DNA of 64,000 nt from contig NW_025963554.1 in assembly GCF_910591885.1 (NCBI RefSeq), positions 1 to 64,000 of the forward strand, given 5' to 3'. The stretch is from Bombus terrestris (Eukaryota; Arthropoda; Insecta; Hymenoptera; Apidae). The notes beneath the pieces are model-generated. The model was not told where the DNA came from and did no database searches. It saw only the letters and a list, made by a program, of their open reading frames with translations. The position numbers and the translations under genes are program-made. Below are positions 35,733 to 52,279 of the stretch, piece by piece; the stretch's first letter is position 1; the number at the start of each line of letters is the position of its first letter.

Positions 35733-37390
35733 GCAGTACTGTATAAGTACTGTACTCATTCGTTATAACGAAGTACTATATAACGTAATACGTTATAACG
35801 AAATACTATATAACGTTATACGTTATAAAGTAATGGTATATAACGTCATACGTTATAACCTAATGCAATATAACGTTACACGTTGTATAGTAGTAGTATA
35901 TAATGTTAAACGGTATATAGTAATATTATGTAACGTCATACGTTATAACGCAGTACTGTATAACGTCATTCGTTATAACGAAGTACTATATAACGTAATA
36001 CGTTATAACGAAATACTATATAACGTTATACGTTATAAAGTAATGATATACAACGTCATACGTTATAACCTAATGCAATATAACGTTACACGTTGTATAG
36101 TAATAGTATATAACGTTATACGTTATAGCGTAATGGTATATAACGTTATACGTTATAACGTAGTGCTTTATAACATTGCACGTTGTATAGTAATAGTATA
36201 CAATGTTATACGGTATATAGTAAAATTATGTAACGTCATACGTTATACCGTAGTACTATATAACGTTGTACTATATAACGTTGTACGTTATAGCGTAATA
36301 CTATATAACGTTACCCGTTGTATAGTAATAGTATATAACGTCATACGTTATAACGTAGTGCTATATAACGTTACACATTGTATAGTAGTATTATACAATG
36401 TTATACGGTATATAGTAATATTATGTAACGTCATACGTTATAACGTCGTACTATATTACGTCATTCGTTACAACGAAATACTATATAACGTTATACGTTA
36501 TAACGAAGTACTATATAACCTTATACGTTATAACGTAATAGTATATAACGTCATACTTTATAACATATTGCTATATATCGTTACACGTTGTATAGTAATA
36601 GTACACAATGTTATCCGGTATATAGTAATATTATGTAACGTCATACGTTATAACGTAGTGCTATATATCATTACACGTTGTATAGTAATAGTATACAATG
36701 TGATACTGTATATAGTAATATTATGTAACGTCATACGTCATAAGGAAATAGTATATAACGTCATACGTTATAACGTAATGCAATATAACGTTATACGTTG
36801 TATAGTGATGGTATATAATGTTCCACTGTATATAGTAATACTATGTAGCTTCCTACGTTATAACCTAATGCAATATAACGTTACACGTTGCATAGTGATA
36901 GTATATAATGTTATACGGTATATAGTAATATTATGTAACGTCATACGTTATAACGTAATGCAATAAAACGTTACACGTTGTATAATAATAGTATATAACG
37001 TTATACGTTATAGCGTAATGGTATATAACGTTATACGTTATAACGTAGTGCTATATAACATTGTACGTTATAACGTAATACTATATAACGTTACCCGTTG
37101 TATGGTAGTAGTATATAACGTTATACGTTATAACGAAATACTATATAACGGTATACGTTATCACGTAATAGTATATAACGTCATACGTTATAACGTAATG
37201 CAATATAACTTTACACGTTTCATAGTGATAGTATATAATGTTATACGGTATATAGTAATATTATGTAACGTCATACGTTATGACGTAATGCTATATAACT
37301 TTACACGTTTCATAGTGATAGTATATAATGTTATACGGTATATAGTAATATTATGAAACGTCATACGTTATGACGTAATGCAGTAAAACG
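35733..37390. repeat. ~1.66-kb block of satellite 2, copy 1 of 4
   Basis: Marked at its left by GCAGTACTGTATAAGTACTG, a departure from the monomer that contains a repeated GTACTGTA, and at its right by TGCAGTAAAACG. Copies are at 39535-41192 (offset 3802), 43729-45386 (offset 4194) and 46331-47988 (offset 2602). The differing offsets show that separate duplication events of different size carried the same block. Confidence 0.82.
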
Positions 37391-38132
37391 TTACACGTTG
37401 TATAGTAATAGTATATAACGTTATACGTTATAGCGTAATGGTATATAACGTTAGATGTTATAACGTAGTGCTACATAACGTTACACGTTGTATAGTAATA
37501 GTATATAACGTTATACGTTGTAGCGTAATGGTATATAACGTTATACGTCAAAACGTAGTGCTATATAACGTTACACGTTGTATAGTAATAGTATACAATG
37601 TTATACGGTATATAGTAAAATTAGGTAACGTCATATGTTATAACGTAGTACTATATAACGTTGTACGTTATAACGTAATACTATATAACGTTATACGTTA
37701 TAACGAAATACTATATAACGATATACGTTATAACGTAATGCAATATAACGTTATACGTTGTATAGTGATAGTATATAATGTTACACGGTATATAGTAATA
37801 TTATGTAACGTCATACGTTATAACGTAGTACTATATAACGTCATTCCTTATAACGAAATACTATATAACGTTATACGTTATGACGAAATACTATATAACG
37901 TTATACGTTATAACGTAATAGTATATAACGTCATACGTTATAACCTAATGCAATATAACGTTACACGTTGTATAGTGATAGTATATAATGTTATACGGTA
38001 TATAGCAAAATTATGTAACGTCATACGTTATAACTTAGTACTATATAACGTCATTCGTTATAACGAAGTACTATATAACGTTATACGTTATAACGTAATA
38101 GTCTATAACGTCATACCTTATAACGTAGTGCT

Positions 38133-41100
38133 ATATATCATTACACGTTGTATAGTAATATTATACAATGTTATACGGTATATAGTAATATTATGTAACG
38201 TCATACGTTATAACGTAGTGCTATATATCATTACACGTTGTATAGTAATAATATACAATGTTATACGGTATATAGTAATATTATGTAACGTCATACGTTA
38301 TAAGGTAATAGTATATAACGTCATACGTTATAACGTAATGCAATATAACGTTATACGTTGTATGGTGATGGTATATAATGTTACACGGTATATAGTAATA
38401 TTATGTAACGTCATACGTTATAACGTAGTGCTATATATCATTACACGTTGTATAGTAATAATATACAATGTTATACGGTATATAGTAATATTATGTAACG
38501 TCATACGTTATAACGTAGTGCTATATATCATTACACGTTGTATAGTAATAATATACAATGTTATACGGTATATAGTAATATTATGTAACGTCATACGTTA
38601 TAAGGTAATAGTATATAACGTCATACGTTATAACGTAATGCAATATAACGTTATACGTTGTATAGTGATAGTATATAATGTTACACGGTATATAGTAATA
38701 TTATGTAACGTCATACGTTATAACGTAGTACTATATAACGTCATTCGTTATAACGAAATACTATATAACGTTATACGTTATGACGAAATACTATATAACG
38801 TTATACGTTATAACGTAATAGTATATAACGTCATACGTTATAACCTAATGCAATATAACGTTACACGTTGTATAGTGATAGTATATAATGTTATACGGTA
38901 TATAGCAAAATTATGTAACGTCATACGTTATAACGTAGTACTATATAACGGTGTACGTTATGACGTAGTACTATATAACGGTGTACGTTATAACGTAATA
39001 CTATATAACGTTACACGTTGTATAGTAAAGTTATGTAACGTCATACGTTATAACTTAGTACTATATAACGTCATTCGTTATAACGAAGTACTATATAACG
39101 TTATACGTTATAACGTAATAGTCTATAACGTCATACCTTATAACGTAGTGCTATATATCATTACACGTTGTATAGTAATATTATACAATGTTATACGGTA
39201 TATAGTAATATTATGTAACGTCATACGTTATAACGTAGTGCTATATATCATTACACGTTGTATAGTAATAATATACAATGTTATACGGTATATAGTAATA
39301 TTATGTAACGTCATACGTTATAACGTAGTGCTATATATCATTACACGTTGTACAGTAATAATATACAATGTTATACGGTATATAGTAATATTATGTAACG
39401 TCATACGTTATAAGGTAATAGTATATAACGTCATACGTTATAACGTAATGCAATATAACGTTATACGTTGTATAGTGATAGTATATAATGTTACACGGTA
39501 TATAGTAATATTATGTAACGTCATACGTTATAACGCAGTACTGTATAAGTACTGTACTCATTCGTTATAACGAAGTACTATATAACGTAATACGTTATAA
39601 CGAAATACTATATAACTTTATACGTTATAAAGTAATGGTATATAACGTCATACGTTATAACCTAATGCAATATAACGTTACACGTTGTATAGTAGTAGTA
39701 TATAATGTTACACGGTATATAGTAATATTATGTAACGTCATACGTTATAACGCAGTACTGTATAACGTCATTCGTTATAACGAAGTACTATATAACGTAA
39801 TACGTTATAACGAAATACTATATAACGTTATACGTTATAAAGTAATGGTATACAACGTCATACGTTATAACCTAATGCAATATAACGTTACACGTTGTAT
39901 AGTAATAGTATATAACGTTATACGTTATAGCGTAATGGTATATAACGTTATACGTTATAACGTAGTGCTTTATAACATTGCACGTTGTATAGTAATAGTA
40001 TACAATGTTATACGGTATATAGTAAAATTATGTAACGTCATACGTTATACCGTAGTACTATATAACGTTGTACTATATAACGTTATACGTTATAGCGTAA
40101 TACTATATAGCGTTACCCGTTGTATAGTAATAGTATATAACGTCATACGTTATAACGTAGTGCTATATAACGTTACACATTGTATAGTAGTATTATACAA
40201 TGTTATACGGTATATAGTAATATTATGTAACGTCATACGTTATAACGTCGTACTATATTACGTCATTCGTTACAACGAAATACTATATAACGTTATACGT
40301 TATAACGAAGTACTATATAACCTTATACGTTATAACGTAATAGTATATAACGTCATACGTTATAACATAGTGCTATATATCGTTACACGTTGTATAGTAA
40401 TAGTACACAATGTTATCCGGTATATAGTAATATTATGTAACGTCATACGTTATAACGTAGTGCTATATATCATTACACGTTGTATAGTAATAGTATACAA
40501 TGTGATACTGTATATAGTAATATTATGTAACGTCATACGTCATAAGGAAATAGTATATAACGTCATACGTTATAACGTAATGCAATATAACGTTATACGT
40601 TGTATAGTGATGGTATATAATGTTCCACTGTATATAGCAATACTATGTAGCTTCCTACGTTATAACCTAATGCAATATAACGTTACACGTTGCATAGTGA
40701 TAGTATATAATGTTATACGGTATATAGTAATATTATGTAACGTCATACGTTATAACGTAATGCAATAAAACGCTACACGTTGTATAATAATAGTACATAA
40801 CGTAATACGTTATAGCGTAATGGTATATAACGTTATACGTTATAACGTAGTGCTTTATAACATTGTACGTTATAACGTAATACTATATAACGTTACCCGT
40901 TGTATGGTAGTAGTATATAACGTTATACGTTATAACGAAATTCTATATAACGGTATACGTTATAACGTAATAGTATATAACGTCATACGTTATAACGTAA
41001 TGCAATATAACTTTACACGTTTCATAGTGATAGTATATAATGTTATACGGTATATAGTAATATTATGTAACGTCATACGTTATGACGTAATGCAATATAA

Positions 41101-41210
41101 CTTTACACGTTTCATAGTGATAGTATATAATGTTATACGGTATATAGTAATATTACGAAACGTCATACGTTATGACGTAATGCAGTAAAACGTTACACGT
41201 TGTATAGTAA
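38133..41210. repeat. 3078-bp block, copy 1 (4194-bp spacing)
   Basis: Matches 42327-45404 at a constant 4194-bp offset (39570/43764, 39635/43829, 40820/45014). It starts at ATATATCATTACACG and ends where AAAGTTATGTAAC (41210) replaces ATAGTATATAAC (45404). The 41211-42326 interval between copies holds the tandem 631-bp blocks. Confidence 0.85.
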
Positions 41211-42326
41211 AGTTATGTAACGTCATACGTTATAACTTAGTACTATATAACGTCATTCGTTATAACGAAATACTATATAACGTTATACGTTATGACGAAA
41301 TACTATATAACGTTATACGTTATAACGTAATAGTATATAACGTCATACGTTGTAACCTAATGCAATATAACGTTACACGTTGTATAGTGATAGTATATAA
41401 CGTTATAACTATTACTATACAACATTACTATAACTACACGTTGTATAGTAATAGTATATAACGTTATACGTTATAACGTAATGCAATATAACGTTATACG
41501 TTGTAGAGTGATAGTATATAATGTTACACGGTATATAGTAATATTATGTAACGTCATACGTTATAACGTAGTACTATATAACGTCATTCGTTATAACGAA
41601 ATACTATATAACGTTATACGTTATGACGAAATACTATATAACGTTATACGTTATAACGTAATAGTATATAACGTCATACGTTGTAACCTAATGCAATATA
41701 ACGTTACACGTTGTATAGTGATAGTATATAATGTTATACGGTATATAGCAAAATTATGTAACGTCATACGTTATAACGTAGTACTATATAACGGTGTACG
41801 TTATAACGTAATACTATATAACGTTACACGTTGTATAGTAAAGTTATGTAACGTCATACGTTATAACTTAGTACTATATAACGTCATTCGTTATAACGAA
41901 ATACTATATAACGTTATACGTTATGACGAAATACTATATAACGTTATACGTTATAACGTAATAGTATATAACGTCATACGTTGTAACCTAATGCAATATA
42001 ACGTTACACGTTGTATAGTGATAGTATATAACGTTATAACTATTACTATACAACATTACTATAACTACACGTTGTATAGTAATAGTATATAACGTTATAC
42101 GTTATAACGTAATGCAATATAACGTTATACGTTGTAGAGTGATAGTATATAATGTTACACGGTATATAGTAATATTATGTAACGTCATACGTTATAACGT
42201 AGTACTATATAACGTCATTCGTTATAACGAAATACTATATAACGTTATACGTTATGACGAAATACTATATAACGTTATACGTTATAACGTAATAGTATAT
42301 AACGTCATACGTTGTAACCTAATGCA

Positions 42327-45300
42327 ATATATCATTACACGTTGTATAGTAATATTATACAATGTTATACGGTATATAGTAATATTATGTAACGTCATAC
42401 GTTATAACGTAGTGCTATATATCATTACACGTTGTATAGTAATAATATACAATGTTATACGGTATATAGTAATATTATGTAACGTCATACGTTATAAGGT
42501 AATAGTATATAACGTCATACGTTATAACGTAATGCAATATAACGTTATACGTTGTATAGTGATGGTATATAATGTTACACGGTATATAGTAATATTATGT
42601 AACGTCATACGTTATAACGTAGTGCTATATATCATTACACGTTGTATAGTAATAATATACAATGTTATACGGTATATAGTAATATTATGTAACGTCATAC
42701 GTTATAACGTAGTGCTATATATCATTACACGTTGTATAGTAATAATATACAATGTTATACGGTATATAGTAATATTATGTAACGTCATACGTTATAAGGT
42801 AATAGTATATAACGTCATACGTTATAACGTAATGCAATATAACGTTATACGTTGTATAGTGATAGTATATAATGTTACACGGTATATAGTAATATTATGT
42901 AACGTCATACGTTATAACGTAGTACTATATAACGTCATTCGTTATAACGAAATACTATATAACGTTATACGTTATGACGAAATACTATATAACGTTATAC
43001 GTTATAACGTAATAGTATATAACGTCATACGTTATAACCTAATGCAATATAACGTTACACGTTGTATAGTGATAGTATATAATGTTATACGGTATATAGC
43101 AAAATTATGTAACGTCATACGTTATAACGTAGTACTATATAACGGTGTACGTTATGACGTAGTACTATATAACGGTGTACGTTATAACGTAATACTATAT
43201 AACGTTACACGTTGTATAGTAAAGTTATGTAACGTCATACGTTATAACTTAGTACTATATAACGTCATTCGTTGTAACGAAGTACTATATAACGTTATAC
43301 GTTATAACGTAATAGTCTATAACGTCATACCTTATAACGTAGTGCTATATATCATTACACGTTGTATAGTAATATTATACAATGTTATACGGTATATAGT
43401 AATATTATGTAACGTCATACGTTATAACGTAGTGCTATATATCATTACACGTTGTATAGTAATAATATACAATGTTATACGGTATATAGTAATATTATGT
43501 AACGTCATACGTTATAACGTAGTGCTATATATCATTACACGTTGTACAGTAATAATATACAATGTTATACGGTATATAGTAATATTATGTAACGTCATAC
43601 GTTATAAGGTAATAGTATATAACGTCATACGTTATAACGTAATGCAATATAACGTTATACGTTGTATAGTGATAGTATATAATGTTACACGGTATATAGT
43701 AATATTATGTAACGTCATACGTTATAACGCAGTACTGTATAAGTACTGTACTCATTCGTTATAACGAAGTACTATATAACGTAATACGTTATAACGAAAT
43801 ACTATATAACTTTATACGTTATAAAGTAATGGTATATAACGTCATACGTTATAACCTAATGCAATATAACGTTACACGTTGTATAGTAGTAGTATATAAT
43901 GTTACACGGTATATAGTAATATTATGTAACGTCATACGTTATAACGCAGTACTGTATAACGTCATTCGTTATAACGAAGTACTATATAACGTAATACGTT
44001 ATAACGAAATACTATATAACGTTATACGTTATAAAGTAATGGTATACAACGTCATACGTTATAACCTAATGCAATATAACGTTACACGTTGTATAGTAAT
44101 AGTATATAACGTTATACGTTATAGCGTAATGGTATATAACGTTATACGTTATAACGTAGTGCTTTATAACATTGCACGTTGTATAGTAATAGTATACAAT
44201 GTTATACGGTATATAGTAAAATTATGTAACGTCATACGTTATACCGTAGTACTATATAACGTTGTACTATATAACGTTATACGTTATAGCGTAATACTAT
44301 ATAGCGTTACCCGTTGTATAGTAATAGTATATAACGTCATACGTTATAACGTAGTGCTATATAACGTTACACATTGTATAGTAGTATTATACAATGTTAT
44401 ACGGTATATAGTAATATTATGTAACGTCATACGTTATAACGTCGTACTATATTACGTCATTCGTTACAACGAAATACTATATAACGTTATACGTTATAAC
44501 GAAGTACTATATAACCTTATACGTTATAACGTAATAGTATATAACGTCATACGTTATAACATAGTGCTATATATCGTTACACGTTGTATAGTAATAGTAC
44601 ACAATGTTATCCGGTATATAGTAATATTATGTAACGTCATACGTTATAACGTAGTGCTATATATCATTACACGTTGTATAGTAATAGTATACAATGTGAT
44701 ACTGTATATAGTAATATTATGTAACGTCATACGTCATAAGGAAATAGTATATAACGTCATACGTTATAACGTAATGCAATATAACGTTATACGTTGTATA
44801 GTGATGGTATATAATGTTCCACTGTATATAGCAATACTATGTAGCTTCCTACGTTATAACCTAATGCAATATAACGTTACACGTTGCATAGTGATAGTAT
44901 ATAATGTTATACGGTATATAGTAATATTATGTAACGTCATACGTTATAACGTAATGCAATAAAACGCTACACGTTGTATAATAATAGTACATAACGTAAT
45001 ACGTTATAGCGTAATGGTATATAACGTTATACGTTATAACGTAGTGCTTTATAACATTGTACGTTATAACGTAATACTATATAACGTTACCCGTTGTATG
45101 GTAGTAGTATATAACGTTATACGTTATAACGAAATTCTATATAACGGTATACGTTATAACGTAATAGTATATAACGTCATACGTTATAACGTAATGCAAT
45201 ATAACTTTACACGTTTCATAGTGATAGTATATAATGTTATACGGTATATAGTAATATTATGTAACGTCATACGTTATGACGTAATGCAATATAACTTTAC

Positions 45301-45404
45301 ACGTTTCATAGTGATAGTATATAATGTTATACGGTATATAGTAATATTACGAAACGTCATACGTTATGACGTAATGCAGTAAAACGTTACACGTTGTATA
45401 GTAA
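42327..45404. repeat. 3078-bp block, copy 2 (4194-bp spacing)
   Basis: Second copy of 38133-41210. It joins directly to a partial 631-bp unit on its left (CCTAATGCAAT changing into ATATATCATT), which marks an unequal-exchange breakpoint. Confidence 0.85.
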
Positions 45405-48400
45405 TAGTATATAACGTTATACGTTATAGCGTAATGGTATATGACGTTATATGTTATAACGTAGTGCTACATAACGTTACACGTTGTATAGTAATAGTAT
45501 ATAACGTTATACGTTGTAGCGTAATGGTATATAACGTTATACGTCAAAACGTAGTGCTATATAACGTTACACGTTGTATAGTAATAGTATACAATGTTAT
45601 ACGGTATATAGTAAAATTAGGTAACGTCATATGTTATAACGTAGTACTATATAACGTTGTACGTTATAACGTAATACTATATAACGTTATACGTTATAAC
45701 GAAATACTATATAACGATATACGTTATAACGTAATGCAATATAACGTTATACGTTGTATAGTGATAGTATATAATGTTACACGGTATATAGTAATATTAT
45801 GTAACGTCATACGTTTTATAGTAGCGCTGTATATCATTACACGTTGTATAGTAATAGTACACAATGTTATTCGGTATATAGTAATATTATGTAACGTCAT
45901 ACGTTATAACGTAGTGCTATATATCATTACACGTTGTATAGTAATAGTACACAATGTTATCCGGTATATAGTAATATTATGTAACGTCATACGTTATAAC
46001 GTAGTGCTATATATCATTACACGTTGTATATATATATTATACAATGTTATACGGTATAAAGTAATATTATGTGACGTCATACGTTATAAGGTAATAGTAT
46101 ACAACGTCATACGTTATAACGTAGTGCTATATATCATTACACGTTGTATAGTAATAGTATACAATGTTATACGGTATATAGTAATATTATGTAACGTCAT
46201 ACGTTATAAGGTAATAGTATATAACGTCATACGCTATAACGTAATGCAATATAACGTTACACTTTGTATAGTGATAGTATATAATGTTATACGGTATATA
46301 GTAATATTATGTAACGTCATACGTTATAACGCAGTACTGTATAAGTACTGTACTCATTCGTTATAACGAAGTACTATATAACGTAATACGTTATAACGAA
46401 ATACTATATAACGTTATACGTTATAAAGTAATGGTATATAACGTCATACGTTATAACCTAATGCAATATAACGTTACACGTTGTGTAGTAGTAGTATATA
46501 ATGTTACACGGTATATAGTAATATTATGTAACGTCATACGTTATAACGCAGTACTGTATAACGTCATTCGTTATAACGAAGTACTATATAACGTAATACG
46601 TTATAACGAAATACTATATAACGTTATACGTTATAAAGTAATGGTATACAACGTCATACGTTATAACCTAATGCAATATAACGTTACACGTTGTATAGTA
46701 ATAGTATATAACGTTATACGTTATAGCGTAATGGTATATAACGTTATACGTTATAACGTAGTGCTTTATAACATTGCACGTTGTATAGTAATAGTATACA
46801 ATGTTATACGGTATATAGTAAAATTATGTAACGTCATACGTTATACCGTAGTACTATATAACGTTGTACTATATAACGTTGTACGTTATAGCGTAATACT
46901 ATATAACGTTACCCGTTGTATAGTTATAGTATATAACGTCATACGTTATAACGTAGTGCTATATAACGTTACACATTGTATAGTAGTATTATACAATGTT
47001 ATACGGTATATAGTAATATTATGAAACGTCATACGTTATAACGTCGTACTATATTACGTCATTCGTTACAACGAAATACTATATAACATTATACGTTATA
47101 ACGAAGTACTATATAACCTTATACGTTATAACGTAATAGTATATAACGTCATACGTTATAACATAGTGCTATATATCGTTACACGTTGTATAGTAATAGT
47201 ACACAATGTTATCCGGTATATAGTAATATTATGTAACGTCATACGTTATAACGTAGTGCTATATATCATTACACGTTGTATAGTAATAGTATACAATGTG
47301 ATACTGTATATAGTAATATTATGTAACGTCATACGTCATAAGGAAATAGTATATAACGTCATACGTTATAACGTAATGCAATATAACGTTATACGTTGTA
47401 TAGTGATGGTATATAATGTTCCACTGTATATAGTAATACTATGTAGCTTCCTACGTTATAACCTAATGCAATATAACGTTACACGTTGCATAGTGATAGT
47501 ATATAATGTTATACGGTATATAGTAATATTATGTAACGTCATACGTTATAACGTAATGCAATAAAACGTTACACATTGTATAATAATAGTATATAACGTT
47601 ATACGTTATAGCGTAATGGTATATAACGTTATACGTTATAACGTAGTGCTTTATAACATTGTACGTTATAACGTAATACTATATAACGTTACCCGTTGTA
47701 TGGTAGTAGTATATAACGTTATACGTTATAACGAAATACTATATAACGGTATACGTTATAACGTAATAGTATATAACGTCATACGTTATAACGTAATGCA
47801 ATATAACTTTACACGTTTCATAGTGATAGTATATAACGTTATACGGTATATAGTAATATTATGTAACGTCATACGTTATGACGTAATGCTATATAACTTT
47901 ACACGTTTCATAGTGATAGTATATAATGTTATACGGTATATAGTAATATTATGAAACGTCATACGTTATGACGTAATGCAGTAAAACGTTACACGTTGCA
48001 TAGTAATAGTATATAACGTTATACGTTATAGCGTAATGGTATATAACGTTATATGTTATAACGTAGTGCTACATAACGTTACACGTTGTATAGTAATAGT
48101 ATATAACGTTATACGTTGTAGCGTAATGGTATATAACGTTATACGTCAAAACGTAGTGCTATATAACGTTACACGTTGTATAGTAATAGTATACAATGTT
48201 ATACGGTATATAGTAAAATTAGGTAACGTCATATGTTATAACGTAGTACTATATAACGTTGTACGTTATAACGTAATACTATATAACGTTATACGTTATA
48301 ACGAAATACTATATAACGATATACGTTATAACGTAATGCAATATAACGTTATACGTTGTATAGTGATAGTATATAATGTTACACGGTAAATAGTAATATT

Positions 48401-51018
48401 ATGTAACGTCATACGTTTTATATTAGCGCTGTATATCATTACACGTTGTATAGTAATAGTACACAATGTTATTCGGTATATAGTAATATTATGTAACGTC
48501 ATACGTTATAACGTAGTGCTATATATCATTACACGTTGTATAGTAATAGTACACAATGTTATCCGGTATATAGTAATATTATGTAACGTCATACGTTATA
48601 ACGTAGTGCTATATATCATTACACGTTGTATATATATATTATACAATGTTATACGGTATAAAGTAATATTATGTAACGTCATACGTTATAAGGTAATAGT
48701 ATACAACGTCATACGTTATAACGTAGTGCTATATATCATTACACGTTGTATAGTAATAGTATACAATGTTATACGGTATATAGTAATATTATGTAACGTC
48801 ATACGTTATAAGGTAATAGTATATAACGTCACACGCTATAACGTAATGCAATATAACGTTACACTTTGTATAGTGATAGTATATAATGTTATACGGTATA
48901 TAGTAATATTATGTAACGTCATACGTTATAACGTAATGCAATAAAACGTTACACGTTGTGTAGTAATAGTATATAACGTTATAACTATTACTATACAACA
49001 TTACTATAACTACACGTTGTATAGTAATAGTATATAACGTTATACGTTATAACGTAGTGCTATATAACGTTACACGTGGTATAGTAATAGTATATAGCGT
49101 TATACGTTATAGCGTAATGGTATACAACGTTATACGTTATAGCGTAATCCAAGAAAACGTTACACGTTGAATAGTAATAGTATATAACGTTATACGATAT
49201 AGCGTAATGGCATATAACGTTATACGTTATAACGTAGTGCTATATAACGTTACACGTTGTATAGTAATAGTATACAATGTTATACGGTATATAGTAATAT
49301 TATGTAACGTCATACGCTATAACGTAATGCAATATAACGTTACACTTTGTATAGTGATAGTATATAATGTTATTCGGTATATAGTAATATTATGTAACGT
49401 CATACGTTATAGCGTAATGCAATAAAACGTTACACGTTGTGTAGTAATAGTATATAACGTTATAACTATTACTATACAACATTACTATAACTACACGTTG
49501 TATAGTAATAGTATATAACGTTATACGTTATAACGTAGTGCTATATAACGTTACACGTGGTATAGTAATAGTATATAGCGTTATACGTTATAGCGTAATC
49601 CAAGAAAACGTTACACGTTGAATAGTAATAGTATATAACGTTATACGATATAGCGTAATGGCATATAACGTTATACGTTATAACGTAGTGCTATATATCA
49701 TTACACGTTGTATAGTAATAATATACAATGCTATACTGTATATAGTAATATTATGTAACGTCATACGTTATAAGGTAATAGTATATAACGTCATACGTTA
49801 TAACCTAATGCAATATAACGTTATACGTTGTATAGTGATAGTATATAATGTTACACGGTATATAGTAATATTATGTAACGTCATACGTTATAACGTAGTG
49901 CTGTATATCATTACACGTTGTATAGTAATAGTATACAATGTTATACGGTATATAGTAATATTTTGTAACGTCATACGTTATAAGGTAATAGTATATAACG
50001 TCATACGTTATAACGTAATGCAATATAACGTTACACGTTGTATAGTGATAGTATATAATGTTATACGGTATATAGTAATATTATGTAACGTCATACGTTA
50101 TAACGTAGTGCTATATATCATTACACGTTGTATAGTAATATTATACAATGTTATATGGTATATAGTAATATTATGTAACGTCATACGTTATAAGGTAATA
50201 GTATACAACGTCATACGTCATAACGTAATGCAATATAACGTTATACGTTGTATAGTGATAGTATATAATGTTACACGGTATATAGTAATATTATGTAACG
50301 TCATACGTTATAACGTAATGCAATAAAACGTTACACGTTGTATAGTAATAGTATATAACGTTATAACTATTACTATACAACATTACTATAACTACAAGTT
50401 GTATAGTAATATTATGTAACGTTATACGTTATAACGTAGCGCTATATAACGTTACACGTTGTATAGTAATTGTATACAATGTTATACGTTATATAGTAAA
50501 ATTATGTAACGTCATACGTTATAACGTAGTACTATATAACGTCATTCGTTATAACGAAATACTATATAACGTTATACGTTATAACGAAATACTATATAAC
50601 GTTATACGTAATAACGTATTGCAATATAACGTTATACGTTGTAGAGTGATAGTATATAATGTTACACGGTATATAGTAATATTATGTAACGTCATACGTT
50701 ATAACGTAGTGCTGTATATCATTACACGTTGTATAGTAATAGTACACAATGTTATCCGGTATATAGTAATATTATGTAACGTCATACGTTATAACGTAGT
50801 GCTATATATCATTACACGTTGTATATATATATTATACAATGTTAAACGGTATATAGTAATATTATGTAACATCATACGTTATAACGTAATGCAATAAAAC
50901 GTTACACGTTGTATAGTAATAGTATATAACGTTATAACTATTACTATACAGCATTACTATAACTACACGTTGTATAGTAATAGTATATAACGTTATACGT
51001 TATAACGTAGTGCTATAT

Positions 51019-52279
51019 AACGTTACACGTTGAATAGTAATAGTATATAACGTTATACGATATAGCGTAATGGCATATAACGTTATACGTTATAACGTAG
51101 TGCTATATAACGTTACACGTTGTATAGTAATAGTATACAATGTTATACGGTATATAGTAAAATTATGTAACGTCATACGTTATAACGTAGTACTATATAA
51201 CGTTGTACGTTATAACGTAATACTATATAACGTTATACGTTATAACGAAATACTATATAACGTTATACGTAATAACGTATTGCAATATAACGTTATACGT
51301 TGTAGAGTGATAGTATATAATGTTACACGGTATATAGTAATATTATGTAACGTCATACGTTATAACGTAGTGCTGTATATCATTACACGTTGTATAGTAA
51401 TAGTACACAATGTTATTCGGTATATAGTAATATTATGTAACGTCATACGTTATAACGTAGTGCTGTGTATCATTACACGTTGTATAGTAATAGTACACAA
51501 TGTTATCCGGTATATAGTAATATTATGTATCGTCATACGTTATAACGTAGTGCTATATATCATTACACGTTGTATATACATATTATACAATGTTATATGG
51601 TATATAGTAATATTATGTAACATCATACGTTATAAGGTAATAGTATACAACGTCATACGTTATAACGTAGTGCTATATATCATTACACGTTGTATAGTAA
51701 TATTATACAATGTTATACGGTATATAGTAATGTTATGTAACGTCATACGTTATAAGGTAATAGTATACAACGTCATACATCATAACGTAATGCAAAATAA
51801 CGTTATGCGTTGTATAGTGATAGTATATAATGTTACACGGTGTATAGTAATATTATGTAACGTCATACGTTATAACGTAATGCAATAAAACGTTACACGT
51901 TGTATAGTTAGAGTGTATAACGTTATAACTATTAATATACAACATTACTATAACTACACGTTGTATAGTAATAGTATATAACGTTATACGTTACAGCGTA
52001 ATGGTATATAACGTTATACGTTATAACGTAGTGCTATATAACGTTACACGTTGTATGGTAATAATATACAATGTTATACGGTATATAGTAATATTATGTA
52101 ACGTCATACGTTATAAGGTAATAGTATATAACGTCATACGTTATAACGTAATGCAATATAACGTTATACGTTGTATAGTGATAGTATATAATGTTATCCG
52201 TTATATAGTAATATTATGTAACGTCATACGTTATAAGGTAATAGTATACAACGTCATACGTCATAACGTAATGCAATAA
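51019..52279. repeat. 1261-bp tandem repeat of satellite 2, copy 1
   Basis: Equivalent points 51070/52331/53592 and 51900/53161 are 1261 bp apart. The copies share the rare palindrome variant GTTAGAGTGTATAACG and GGTGTATAGTAATATT. Confidence 0.88.

Noticed and set aside
46072..46079. TGACGTCA, a perfect CRE-like site
   Set aside because: It arises from a single base change in the common ATGTAACGTCATACG variant and occurs once, so it has no support as a regulatory site.
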